DNA from: Rhabdophis nuchalis
Lineage: Eukaryota > Chordata > Lepidosauria > Squamata > Natricidae
Length of the DNA stretch: 64,000 nucleotides
Assembly: GCA_039707465.1 (NCBI GenBank)
Contig: CM077645.1
Span: forward strand, 146,436,003 to 146,500,002
Reading direction: 5' to 3'
Part shown: piece by piece, positions 24,401-39,004 of the stretch
How the letters are laid out: the number at the start of each line of letters is the position of its first letter
Numbering within the stretch: position 1 is the stretch's first letter
The notes under the pieces: model-generated
The model's input: only the letters and a program-made list of their open reading frames with translations
Told to the model about the DNA's origin: nothing
The model's database searches: none
Program-made: the position numbers and the translations under genes

Positions 24401-27400
24401 CTTAGTTATATACTGTATTTTTCGGAGTATAAGACACACCGGAGTATAAGACGCACCCAGGTTTTGAAGAGGCTTTTTTTTTAAAGGAAGTAGGTAGATA
24501 GAGGGATAGAGAGGGAGAGAAAGAGAGAGAAGTATAGTAGGTAGATAGGGAAAGAGAAAGTAGTTAGGTAGGTAGATAAATAAAGGAATATATATATAGA
24601 GAGAGAAATAGAGAGAGAGAAATAGAGATAGAGAGAGAAATACAGTAGGTAGGTAGGAAGAGAGAGAGAGTGTAGATAGGTAGGTAGGTAGGTAGAGGGA
24701 TAGAGAGAAAGAAATAGAGAGAGAGAGAAATACAGTAGGTAAGGAGTAGGGAGAGAGAGTGTGTAGATAGGTAGGTAGATAGAGGTATATAGAGAGAGAA
24801 ATAGAGAGAGAGAGAAATACAGTAGATAGGTAGGGAGAGAGAGAGAGAGAGAGAGTAGGCAGGTTGGTAGGTAGAGGGATAGAGAGAAAAATAGAGAGAG
24901 AAAAATACAGTAGATAGGTAGGGAGAGAGAGAGTAGGTAAGTAGGTAGGTAGATGTTTCCAGGTGTATTTATCCATGTGCTGGAGAAGGAAATCGCTGTA
25001 GCACCTAAAACTTTGTTTCTGCTGGCACAGCACTAGATCAATGTAATTCTCATCAACTACTCTAACTAAACAGCCTTCTGAAAGGAAGGGAAAAAGTTTT
25101 TGCACTCTGCAAACCTCCCCAAAATGGCCCATTTTTCGTGAAAATGGCCCCTTCTTTTCAAATAAAAGGCATGAATAGCCTTGGGGGGGCTTGCAGAGTG
25201 CTCCTGGGGTGGGTCAAAAATGAGAAAAAACTGGCACATTTATCGTGAAAACGGGGCGTTTTTTGGTCAAAAAATAACATGCATAGCCTTATGGAGGCTT
25301 ATAGAGTGCTGCTTGGGGCTGGGGGGGGGGAGCAAACAAACGACCCAATTTTTGCTCCTTTCTGCCCTTCCCAGCCCCCACAAGCTCTCTGGAAAGCCTC
25401 CATAAAGCTCTGCACGACCATTTTAGTGAAGGGGAGGGGCTTCAGAAGGCAAAAAAAAATGCTGTATTCGGTGTATAAGACGCACCCAGATTTTCACCCT
25501 GTTTTTAGAAGAAAAGGGATGCATCTTATACTCTGAAAAATACGGTACATTGGGTTGAAGTTGACCTGATGGTTTAAGAAGAGCTAAACATTCCTGAAAC
25601 TGAAAATATTCTAAATATCAATTGATCTAGCATTTGAATATCGTAAACCAATTTCATAAAGCATTTATCTTAGCATATACTTACATGGGCTGTAATTTGT
25701 TTTCTCTGTCTTTGTGGATCAGGATATTCTTCTCCAAAACTTAACACAATCTGGAATCTAGGTAATGGACGTCCATGGTGGGAAAATATTTGTAGTTCTA
25801 GAAATCAAACAGAAATATTATATTTTGGAGGCTAAATTTAGGACAGTGGTGCAAGAATGCATGAAAAATCATCTTAAATAGATTCATCAGATTAAAGAGT
25901 TTTTAAAAAAATGAACCCTCTTATCTACCTGGGTTTGAAACAAATAGATAAACCCATTTCAGTTTATTTTTCCTTCTATCTTAAAAAAAATATTACAGTT
26001 CCCTTCATCTAGTATGATTTTAGGGCAATACACAATAATAGAAAACATACTTTTTTGTTTTATACTGTACTTTCTCCCTTAAAAATGCAGAATAGCTTAT
26101 AAAAAGAACAAAACATCCTATAGTGCTTACAGATAGATAAGACAAAATTAATAAAATTCTTAGAGAATGCAACAATTAAAACAATTTCATTCTTTAAATT
26201 CACATTCTTCACAATCTGTATTATAGCCAGTTAATGCATAAAGCTCTAGGCTAAAGACAAACTACAATCAATAACATTATTTAAAATATTACATAACATC
26301 CAACAATCACACTAAGGTTTTTTTTTTAACAAGGCATTTTGGGAGATTATATATGTAAGAACAGAACTTAAAGTAGGTTATGAAGTAGGTACCAGACATA
26401 TATTTTCAGCAGGATATCTGATAACAAAAACACCAAGAATTCAGTAATTTCAATAATAACCTTTATACAGGAAGAGAGAACCTTGTAAATATGTACAATT
26501 TTAAGAGAATGAGATCCTTGAATTTAGTCAAGAATTAATAGGCAATCCTGGGTAATTGGTTTAGAATTGTGTACTGTAATTACATTTTTGGCTGATAAAT
26601 TGTGTAATTAGGTGAAGTTTATGAAAAATGTTCAGAGACACTAACACATTACAATAAACTTCAAACTAACATATCATGAATAATGAAGACAAGATTTTAA
26701 CTCTAAAGACAGCAGTAGTAGCATTCCATCACTGAATTTAACAAGACTTCTAGTAACAAAAATTGGATTTAGGAATGTGCCTAAAGTATGAATTCTTCTT
26801 TTAAGGAAAGTGTAACTATATCTTAAAATAGAGGAACTCAGCAGCTACAAATGGAAGAATTATCTGTTTGAAATTCTCATCAATATTCAGCTCAGAGATA
26901 TCTGCAGGTGATGGAGGACAAGTGGAGTGAATGGCAAAATTATTAATACACTATTATCGCCCAAATATTCCCCTTTGTTTCATAAATTCTGATGTCACAT
27001 ATGTGTGTGAAAGAGACAGAGCTTGTATCCTAATGGCATCATGCTGCTATTGTAATTTTGACTAAAGCTTTCAACACTGTGGACACCTTAACTTAGCTGT
27101 ATTTTTTGGCAGTCTCTGGTTCAATATGGGCACTAGTCCACCTCCTCCTTTCCTTTTTAATAAATTTTATATCAAAGCTTTATTAGAGCTCCACAAGGTA
27201 GAACACAGCAGAAAATCAATTCCAAAGAAGGCTAAGACTACTTTTATTCAGATTGGTTATAATGGAATCTTGAAAGTCAGATTGTGCTGTACCTTCTTCT
27301 TAAAATTCAGTGAATTATAGAGGTATCTGCCTGAGATACTTCCAGATATTATCTCATAGATCTGGGCATAAAAATGGTTCAGACACTTCTGCCTAGATAA

Positions 27401-30400
27401 CTCTTTTTGTTCATCTCCATTAATAATAATAATAATAATAATAATTTAATTTCTATCCCGCTCTCTCTCCCCAAGGGGACTCGAGGCGGGGCACAGGCAA
27501 TTAAAAATACAAATAGACCACAAACAAATACAAAATACAAAGTTAAAAATAAATTAAATAAATCCTGCGCTAAAACCCATAACTAGACTAAAAATTACCC
27601 CTAAAAAACCCTGACCTAAAAAGAGACTACCCAAGGCCGGCCAGACGAAAAAAGTGCGTCTTTAATTTTAGGCGGAAGGAGCGGAGGTCCGTGGTTGTCC
27701 TGATATCGGGGGGAAGGTCATTCCAGAGGGCTGGGCCCGCCACAGAGAAGGCCCTTCCCCTGGGCGTCGCCCGCTGACAAGTCTAGTGGACGGCACCCGG
27801 AGAAGTCCCTCTCTGTGGGAGCGAATCGGCCGTGAGGATGTATGGGGCAGGATCCGATCCCGCAGATAGCTAGGTCCCGAGCCATGGAGCGCTTTGAAGA
27901 TGGTGACTAACACCTTGAAGCGTACCCGGAAGACGACAGGTAGCCAGTGCAGCTCGCGCAACAGCGGTGTTACATGGGCAAACCTAGAGGTGCCCATAAT
28001 TGCTCGCGCGGCTGCATTCTGGACCAACTGAAGCCTCCGGGTACACCTCAAGGGGAGCCCCATGTAGAGAGAGTTACAATAGTCCAGTCGGGATGTCACG
28101 AGAGCATGAGTGACTGTGCGAAGGGCGTCCCGATCCAATAGGGGGCGCAACTGGCGTACCAGGCGAACCTGGTAAAACGCCCTCCTGGCCACGGCTGTCA
28201 CTTGATCTTCCATGGACAGCCGGGTATCCAGGAGGACACCCAAGTTGCGCGCCCCATCCACAGGGGCAAGATGTTCGCCCCCTATGGCCAGCGTTGGAGA
28301 GAGCTGGTTGAATCGGGCAGCCGGAAACCACAGCCACTCGGTCTTGGTCGGGTTGAGCCTAAGTCCGTTACTTCCCATCCAGATCCGCACGGCTTCCAGG
28401 CACTGGCACATCACCGCTACGGCATCGTTGGGGTGGTTTGGGGTAGATATGTACAGCTGGGTGTCATCAGCGTACAGGTGGTACTCTACCCCAAAACCAC
28501 GGATGATCTCGCCCAGCGGCTTCATGTATGCGTTAAACAGGAGAGGCGAGAGGACCGACCCCTGAGGCACCCCGCATGTGAGGGGTCTCGGGGTCGACCT
28601 CTGCTCTCCTGCCCGCACAAATTGCAATCGGCCAGAGAGGTAGGAGGAGAACCACCGTAAAACGGTGCCTCCCACCCCCAACCCCCCCAGCCGATGCAAT
28701 AGGATACCATGGTCGATGGTATCGAAAGCCGCCGAGAGGTCTAATAGGACCAGGATGGAGGAACATCCCCCATCTCTGGCCCTCCAGAGATCATCTACCA
28801 ACGCGACCAATGCCGTCTCGGTGCTATGCCCGGGCCGAAAGCCGGACTGGCGCGGATCTAGATAGTCAACTTCCTCCAGGTGACGGGGAAACTGTTGTGC
28901 CACCACACTCTCAACAACCTTCGCCAAGAAGGGAAGGTTGGAGACTGGACGGTAGTTGTTCAAAAGAGCTGGGTCCAAAGAGGGCTTCTTGAGGAGGGGC
29001 CTCACCATGGCCTCTTTTAGGGAGGCAGGCAAGGAACCCTCACTCAAGGATGCGTTGACAACCTCTTGGAGCCAGCCTCGTGTCACCTCCCAGGATGCCA
29101 GTACAAGCCAGGAGGGACACGGGTCCAATAAACATGTGGTGGCTCGCAGTCGCCCACGTAGCCTGTCCATATCCTCGGAAGTAACGGAGTCAAACTCCTC
29201 CCAAACAAGATCTCCCCCGTGGCATCCCACTGGGCCATGAATGGGGGTTAGCTCACTCTGTATCTGGGCGGTTTTCTCCTGCAGAAAAATCACAAATTCC
29301 TCTGCTCTACCCTGTAGCGGGGCTTCCCGCTCCCTCTGTTGAAGGAGGGAGCGGGTCACCCTAAACAGGGCGGCAGGGCGGTTTTCTGCGGATGCTATGA
29401 GAGTGGCACAATGATGACGTTTGGCCACCCTCAGCGCCACAATGTAAGTCCGTAAATGGGCTCTTACCTGTGTCCGGTCAGATTCAGAGCGGCTAGCCCT
29501 CCATCTTCTCTCTAGGCATCTCTTGCGGCGTTTCATCACCCGCAGCTCCTCAGTGAACCAAGGAGCCAGGGTGGTTCGCCGCCGCAAGAGAGGCCGCAAG
29601 GGCGCGACCCGATCTAAGGCTCCCACGGCCGCACTATTCCATGCGGCCGTGAGGTCCTCCATCGGGGCGCGGGTCAGGGATACAGGAAATGGCCCAAGCG
29701 CTGTCTGGAACCCATCTGGGTCCATCAAGCGCCTGGGGCGGTACCAGATTGGTGACTCTGGTTCCGCCTCCCCGCGGAGGGGAGCAGCGGTCGGAAAGTC
29801 GAGCCGGAGAAGTGAGTGGTCTGACCATGACAAGGGTGTGATGACTATATCCCCTGTACCCAGATCACTTTTCCATTGGCCCGAGACGAAGATGAGGTCC
29901 GGCGTATGTCCACCCTCGTGGGTGGGGCCCTGAATTACTTGGGTCAGGTCCATGGCCGTCATGGAAGCCATGAACTCCCGAGCTGCCACGGATGATTCGC
30001 CCAACGATGGCAGGTTAAAGTCCCCCATGACTATAAGTCTGGGGGTCTCCACTGCCACCGTAGCGATCACCTCCAGGAGCTCGGGCAGGGCTGCTGCTAC
30101 ATAGCGGGGAGCCAGGTATACAACCAGCAAGCCCAACTGCCTCCCTAGGCCCCACTTCACGCAGAGGGACTCACAGCCGGAAGTCTGAGGCACAATGGTC
30201 TCTCTCGGCTCAAGGCCTTCCTTAATAATGACCGCTACCCCACCACCCCTGCCTAGGGCCCGCGGCTGATGAAATGCGCGGTAGCCTGGTGGGCACATTT
30301 CAACGAGGGGATGTCCTCCCTCGTGGCCCAACCAGGTCTCCGCAATTCCTACCAGGTCCGGCTCCCCCTCTGACACAAGGTCACTAATGAGGGGGGCTTT

Positions 30401-33400
30401 GTTGACAACGGACCTGGCGTTGCAAAACATCAGCCGCAGACCCTGGCTCTGTATTCCCTGGCCACCTAGCCTGCGGTTAAGGTTATCCTTCTTGCTCTCT
30501 GCATTTATACATTAATCTTGGCCAAAAAAAAACAACCAATAATATGAATTATAGTGAGAAAATGCAGAACACTATAGCAGAAACATGAGATTGGCTATAT
30601 TAAACTTCACAGAAAAGGAAGAAAATGAGGCCCACCACAGTTATTTTTCTGTGGTTCACGTAATAAAGATTTAACTAAGTCAAAAAGACTATGCTCAAAG
30701 AACATGTCTTATATATTTATTTTATTTTATTTTTATTTTATTTTATTAAATTTATACCCCGCCCTTCTCCAAACGGACCCAGGGCATTTGATATTATTTA
30801 TCAACTTTTAAAAAATGAACATATTTTGAAAGTTCTTGTGTACACTGTAATATATTGGAAAAAGGATTACATTCCCTTAATCGTAGAATCATCTATTTCT
30901 GGGGCATGAAAAATCTTAATCAGAGTAAGAGGTTTGTCATATCCCCAACAAAGCTGGGTCTAATATTCTAACTATATCACACATCTAAATGGAAATCAAT
31001 AAATATTTAAAACCCTAATACATTTTGAATGTATGTATGCTAACTTCTGCCAACCTAGCAGTTCAAAAGCATATAAAAATGGAAGTAGAAAAATAGGGAC
31101 CACCTTTGGTGGGAAGGTTAACAAAGTTCCATGCACCTTTGGCTTTTAGTCATGCCAGCCACATGACCACGGAGACGTCTTTGGGCAGCACTGGCTCTTC
31201 GGCTTTCAAATGGAGATGAGCACCGCCCCCTAGAGTCAGGAACGACTAGCACATATGTATGAGGGGAAACCTTTACCTTTTATGCAAATGGGTTTCTCTA
31301 CTACCAAAGCAGAGAAGCTGAGGAAAGGATAAACAGAGGCTGGGTCTCAGATACTGCAGAAGCCCAGAGGCTGGAGGATAGGATGAAGCAGCTGCAAATT
31401 CAATGTGTGGTTAGAGGAAACCAATATTTGAAACAGCAAAAGAACTAATTTTAAGCTCAAAATCTTACTTGCAAATACAATGGTAATTTATATTTTAAAA
31501 ATTACCTGATAAAAATTTCTGAGTGTCAAAAAGCTTGCACGTCTGTTCTCTTTCCAGCTTGTTGGGCCGGTCACTGCAGAATGCCAGAGGCCCATCCCAA
31601 TATATCCTGCTTTGACAAAGTCTCTTAGCATAGAGGCCATCGTGGGTCATCCAGAGTATTACTCCTCTTTCCAGGTGAGAAAACAATTTTTCAGTCGTTT
31701 TCCTCTGGTTATGATCTTCTGGATAAGGGAACATAACTTGGTCCATACCGGTGACCTCGTAGCTATGGCCGTGAGATATCCTACAGCCCTCAGGACTTGA
31801 AGTTGTGACTTCTTTTACAAGAGTTTCTTGATAATACAAACAGATGTGCAATCGACAATCTGAAAACATATTTATGCAAAATTATTTTTAACATTTGGTA
31901 TGGGACAGCTGCATTTCCTATAGTTTAGCAGTATAATGAACTTGAGAAATAGGTTTTCATCTATTCCTGATTTACTGAATAAACATTATAGCAAAACCTA
32001 TCAGAAACAGGTCCCGTTCTATTCAATGGAACTTGGAGAAAATAAAAGGCATAAGGCCATGTTAGCAACTCTGGGTTCAGAACCAGTGTCACAACTCTGG
32101 TCCCATAACCAATGTTAGCTAATGAATGCGGAATAGTGTAATTCATCAGACAGTAAAGAGATACGTTGCTGTAAACCACTAACAGTGGTTTACTATCACT
32201 AAAACAGTGATAGTAATAAAATAAATAGTCTTTACTTTGTAGCAACTAAAATGCTTCTTCCGACTAACTCTCAAACAAATATCAACAGTCCTTCACCAAA
32301 CAAATATATAGTATCTCACAGTGATGCAAAACAATACTCCTCCTTCACAGTTCAGCTTCTCAAACGACAATCAGGTAACATAGGATCACAAGGAATCAAA
32401 CAGGGATCAAACAGGGATCAAACAGGGAATGAACTTGTGTTCCTGAGCTTCCTTTATAGTAGAGCTGTATGATTACAGCCAATGAGATTATAAATCAGTT
32501 CTTAAAGCTACACAATTCCTTAAGAACATAGGCTCATATATATTGCCAACCCAATATAAGGCTGAATATCCTAACAGGCCATATTCACACTAACATTTAC
32601 TGTGGAAATTATAATTATTTCTCCTTCAAAGGTGCTGTGATAGAGATTATAGTGGCTAAAAAATAACTGAGTTCAAACATTGCATAAAGTAATATTTAGT
32701 TTTGGCATAATTCATTGGGTGAATTCAAAATACTGTGACTTACTCAACAAATCATTGTTAAGCATACTTTACCTTAGTATGAATCTAATGAGTATATGTG
32801 CTTGAGTGTGTGTATAACTACATGTTAAAATAGGTAAACTATTCTATAGAATATTTAATAAAGCTAACCACTGCTAAATTCAGTAATGCCAATAGACCGT
32901 ATTGTGTGACATTGGAGTATAATTTCTTGGTTCATTAAGAACCACGCTATGGGCTCATTTATAGCACAGATTAAAAACTACTTAGCACTATCATGGCTTA
33001 AAGACATATATCCAAAAAAATATGTGCAGTGTGAGAATAATCATAGCTTTAAATACTCCTACAAAGTAAAGGGCCTAAAATCCCTGAAAAATGATTTCCT
33101 GCTCATTCACCAACTGATCTATTCAGTAAATATCAATTTTCCCTGTTAGGCAAGAGTGTAAACAGCTATGAACCATATTCTGGAGAATAAGAAAATATCT
33201 GTTTGTAAATTAAATTAAAAAGTTGCCAAGCAAAAGGAGATTACATTAGATGAATTGCTTCAAAAATATGGTAATCTCAGAGTTCTGAACAAAATTGCAT
33301 ACCTAAATAGGATCTTCACTTTCTGGTAGATTACAGAACAGCATTTGTATTTAATGAAATAATCAAAACATTATTTCTAATATTATACACTTTAATCAAT

Positions 33401-36400
33401 TTAATATGCATCCTGTGTAAATAATATTTATTTATATATTTTACATATTTTACAATCCACTTGCTCCTAGTAAAACCAGCAGTTAACAGTAGCAGTTAAC
33501 AGTATAAGACAGCATCAGTAGTAAATGCTAACAATTACAAAATAATAATTATATTCATAAAATGCAACATAAAATGCACCAATAATATCAAATAAGAGCA
33601 TATTGTTTTTAAAAAAACTACAAGCACAATCCAATCACCATCCCAAAACCATAATCCTAAAGGGGGGAAATGGAGGTATACAGTAGATTTTTAGCCTCTT
33701 CTTGAAGGGAAGTAGGACAGATAGGAAGTGATCAGTAATACAAGCGGAAGGGAATGCCACAAAGCAGGTGCCACTACGAAAAAGGCATTTAGCCCAATAT
33801 ATTCCAACCATTCTTTAAAGTATTCTTTCTGGCCATCAACCACAAGAAGCCTTTTGAAGATTCCTGGCACTTCTAAATTTAAATATAACATAATGTAATA
33901 AAAATTCTCAAATAATTAATCTATAATTACAATTTTCACACACACCCAATTTATTCATTTGTATCCTACCTTTATTATTTTTACAAATAATTCAAGGCAA
34001 CGAGCATATCCAGCACCCCTTCCTCCTCTTATTTTCTCCATAACAACAACCCTGTGAGGTGGATTGTGATGAGAGAGAGTGACTGACCCAAAGTTCACCC
34101 AGCTAGCTTTCATAGCTAAGGTATGATTTGAACTCCCAATTTCCTGGTTTCTAGCCTGGTGCCTTAACCACCAGACCAAATGTACTATGCATTCCTTCCT
34201 AAATTCTGTCTGACATACAGAGTAACTTTAAGGCAGTTTTGATGCCTGACATTTTTAGAGCCATTTTTTGACTCTGACAACTGCCTGGACTAGCCCCTGC
34301 AGTTTTCTTGGCAAGATTTTGGAAGTGGTTTGCTATACCTAGCGATGAGAGACTGCGACTGGCCAAAGATCAATTAGCAGATCTCCTGCCTAAGGTGAGA
34401 CTAGAACTCATGGTGTCCCAGCTTCTAGTCTGATGCCTTAACTACTACACCCTCTTTCAATTAAATGTGCATGTATTTATATACAGAAGAACAAATGCAG
34501 ATGAATATTCACTTTTTTCCCCTTCTGGGTTGATAGGGGAATATTTATGAGCATTTTTTTCAATCAGAAGTTCACTGTGATTCATTAGATTGTGATGGTA
34601 TACATACCTGACAAGGGAATAGCTTCACTAGATCTGATGTTTCCGTCTATTGGGATTCCAGAAGTCTGCGTCTCAGGTGGTGCACAAGCATAAAAAGTCC
34701 CAGTTACTTGACAACCTACTTTCATACAAAATAAATAAATGAACGTTTTCACAAAGCAAAATGAACACAACCGAACAGCCAATAACATTCAAAACTTTCA
34801 TATGCTAGAATGGAAACAAGTATCAATATGTAATACTCTCATGCCTTTAAATATTTTTGATTGTTCATTCTTAAGATTGATACATTTTCCTTATTAAATC
34901 ATGGCTTTTTTGATGAATCATCTGAAGAACTTCCCATTAACTAACTGTGTGAAACCTCTATAAATCATAATGCTTTTATCCCATCTGCCCAATATTATGA
35001 ACATAAGAATTGGGGAGTTGGGTAATGGGAAGAGTAAGTAAATAGGGGCGCTTTATCCAGTTTTACTCATATTAGTACTATATTCGTAACAAGATTGGAT
35101 GGGTCTTCTCATTCTCTACTTTATCACAAGTAATGGTTTTTGGATTGACTTAGGGTTATCACCTGCTTCAGAAGATAATGATTTGCTTTATGAAAATTAT
35201 TTTAAGTTCAAGGGCTTCTGTCCTAGTATTTCAATCCAAAAGTCAATTTTCATAGTTTATTAGACTATCTTAAGTGCATATGCCAAATATTTGCTACCAT
35301 ACATTAAAGGCCAATGAATAGAATAGAATTCTTTATTGGCCAAGTGTGATTAGACACACAAGGAATTTGACTCTGATGTCTAAAATCTCAATGTACATAC
35401 AACAATATAGATCATTAACATAATCTTTAAACATTAGATACAACACTTAATGATAGTCATGGATACTGAATAAGCAATCAACATAAATCATACTAGGATA
35501 CTAAGTAAACAATATAAATTGTAAGATATAAATCATAATGTAGGGTTTTATAGATTTATATTCTTTGCATTCTGTATTTTTGCTAACTCGACAAGCAAGT
35601 AGCTGGCCAAATTTAAAGTAGACGCCCTGTCTCAGTTTAAATGATACAGCATGCCACAGAAGACTAAAATAGGATAAGGTGTTATTTCATATAGGAAAGC
35701 AAACATTTTGGCACATTGTGTAAACATGATAACCACATTTAGTCATATTTTATTGTTGTGGCCTAGCATGTTGCATTAATGTGCACGTTCTTTACATGGC
35801 TTTAAAGTTTAGCATATTGTATGAAGTCAGTGATATTTTTTTTATCTAGTGTTGGCTGAGCAACAGTATGTTCACCTTAAATTATAATTTGTGTCAGTTT
35901 TGGAAGGCTTTTTTCTTTTCTTTTTTTTGCTTCCTGGCTGCCACATATTTTAGCCTGGGAAATTGGGAGGGGTTTTTTTTGTTGGAGCGATGGAAACTTA
36001 GCCATAACAACATTCCTTACTCTGGGAATGTCAAGGACATTTGCCTGCACCTGAATGGGAGTGACTGAGGATTGTCTCCAGTCGAGTCTGAAGAATGGAT
36101 TGGACCATGTGAGGAACCTGTGGGTGTGGAGAAGGGTTGTGAACATTCAACTGGGTGGGGAAAACCTGGAAGCTTTCAGATTCAGATTTTCCCAGATGTG
36201 CCAACATGGCTCTCTTAATAAATTGGAACTTTGAGGAATTTATTGCCTTGTTTTATTTCATTGGGGGTGTTTTTTGGAACCCTGACAATTTGCACCTTTC
36301 AAATATTAAAATGAAATTCCCAGAAAGCCTTCATTTTAATTACAGATAGATTGTAAAGGCAAGGATTGGTAGCAAAGTTTCTTTTCATCACCATAAGTGT

Positions 36401-38956
36401 CAATGGCTGCTAAACAAGGCAATTGCTAAATAACTACCTATTCTTGATGGGTAATGTGCAACCACTTTTCTACTTGCAATTCTTTCTTCTGATAAATGGA
36501 ATCTCCGTATTTGTGAAGTCAGAGTGATATTAATAGGTGACAGTTCCATTAATGACAGGATTTTTGTCATACAAAAAAAATATATGCCTTGATGCTTTGG
36601 GTGGTAAATTCAGACTGCAAGCATCCATTTTCTCCCACAATAAAAGCAGATCATAGCATCATTTCCTTCCAGAATCCAGGAAATCTGTACTTTACCCAAT
36701 CCCCCATTAATCCCTTATCCTAAAATTTGCACAGGTAGACTGCAACCATGGAGAAGTGCATATGTATACACCATTCGTATACACCATTCAAAAAGAATTA
36801 TAGTGTTTCATTAATATCAGTCAAAAAATTGAAATCATTAAAATCCATGCAGTTCAGAATTGCTTAATTTTTGTTGCACTGTGTCTAATGCTAGTTTATT
36901 TGTACTGCATTAAAATTGATCAGATCTGTTCATAAATAAGCATATAGAGAACAGATAAAGAAAGAAACAAAGCATTATATTTTGTCTATTAAGTTTTGTG
37001 CAACTTTTTAAGTTTATGAAGGTAAAGAATAAACTGTTCTCCTGGTAACTAAAAACCTTGAATACATTCGTAATCAGAAGTTGGCTGTTCTTCCTTATCT
37101 GCTTTGTTTTCTCTTTTATTTTAGATTTGCACAGTAAAGCACTCCAATCTTCGTTGAAAATATAAAATTTGTTTTATGCATTTGGTTGCCTACATAGCAT
37201 AAACCACGCTTAACTGTTTTAATAGATTTCAGGAATGCTAAACTATTCAAGTCATTTTCCTTTCTCTGAAATTTGATGTAAAACACTTTCCTTAGGCTGT
37301 GTCATAATATTCTTCTTTATATTGTGCCAGCTTCTTGCAAATATGGGAACTGTGAGACACATAGAAAGTCCTGCCCTTGCCAGAATTAGCTCACATGAAA
37401 ACTTCATGCAAACTGAAGTATGCATGGAGTTCTACCCTCTACTGAAGTAAGCAAATCCAGTTTCTTAACATTTTTCTTTTCTAGGATGCACATGGAATCC
37501 TAAATCAGTACCCACCCGCTATTTATTTCATAATGTAAATAAAAATACCCTGGCTGTAACTCTTATTGAACACAATATAAATGTCTTACCATTCTGACAT
37601 GATGGACTTTGCCAGTGATGATTACGAGGTGGAAAAGAGACACTTGTACACTGGTATGAAAGATCAGGATGGGGCTGCTCCGGGACGTATTCCCTCCAGT
37701 TACGGTCATGAGGTACCATGTAGTTTGTAACCTGTATATTTTATTAAAACATCACATGTCTTATTTGCAGCTATTTACTAAATTAATCTGTGCTAAGTGG
37801 TTTTCAGCTTTCTAATTGTATACCCTCTTCAGTAAATCTGTAAAATGAAAACTCAGACAAACACAGTATTGAGCTTGCTTATAGGTCCATGATGGTGAAC
37901 CTATGGCACCTCTCTGCGGGCATGTCAACCATCACCCCAGCCCATGTGCACGCGCTTCCCACCAGCCAGCTGGTCTTCAGGTCTCTGCCATGCTTGCGCG
38001 GGGGGCGGGGCACATGCACAGGGAGAGTGCTCGCATTGCATTTTAGGGCCTTGCACGATGTTCCTGCACTCCATTTTGGCTTCCAGGTTGGTGCAGGAGG
38101 CCTTCTAGGCCCAAAAGGGGATACAGGGGCTCATGCACCCCCCCATGGTGGGTTCCTGACCCTGTTGCAACCCGTACGCTGCAACGCAGCCGGGAGTCCA
38201 CTATATGCACGTGCGCAGTGCGCACATGCATACCCACTGCCCGCGACACTCTAGCTGCTCAGCAGAGTGTCGCACAGGTGGCGTACGCTTTGTGCCCATG
38301 TGCAAATGGCCCAGTTGGGTCAAATACAGGTAAGGAGAGCAGGTGGGCAGGTGGGCCCTCCGGAGCATCAGAATGGAATGGTACCTGGTGTTCCCAGCAG
38401 GCACCGGTCCATCTGTACTGAGGCATACCGGCAGCAACCCACCACTGGCACACACCCCCCTCCACAGCCCATTTTGTGCTCGGAAGGTTTCCTGCACCAA
38501 CCTGGAAGCCAAAACGGAGTGCAGGGACACCGCCCGAGGACTCCACACCCTGTTTTGGGCCTGGAAAACCACTGCACCAAACTTGAAGCCAAAAATGGGC
38601 AAGTGGGATGGGGTACATGTGTGTGGAGGGGGTCATGTGCGCATGTGTGGGTGTGGGGTGCATTGGAGGGTCATGCACATGCATGTGCTTTCAGCACGCG
38701 ACAACAAAAAGGATAGCCATTACTGTTATAGGTAATAAAGAGTTTCTAGAGCATTCGCTGGCTGGGGAATTCTGGGAGTTGAACTCCATACATCTTCAAG
38801 TTGCCAAGGTTGGGAAACACTGTTCTAGGGAGATACAGCTAGATATCTCATTGATATAAAAGCTTATGAGTGTCTTATGAGTGAATTCGGGCACTTCTCT
38901 TCCTGGTAATAAAATAGGATTAGAACTCAATTATTATCCTTTTACTTCCATCAGGC

Positions 38957-39004
<48 letters not shown>

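Noticed and set aside
24392..25132. 246-codon minus-strand frame
   Set aside because: Mostly low-complexity translation of a TAGG/GAGA array within a TIR element. Its first ~60 codons have ordinary composition, but I could not link them to any known protein.
28202..29933. Plus-strand frames up to 152 codons opposite the LINE
   Set aside because: Antisense shadows of the 920-codon LINE frame.
37889..38735. Overlapping frames of 120-150 codons
   Set aside because: They lie wholly within a hAT-type element and have no motif; high GC lowers stop-codon frequency.
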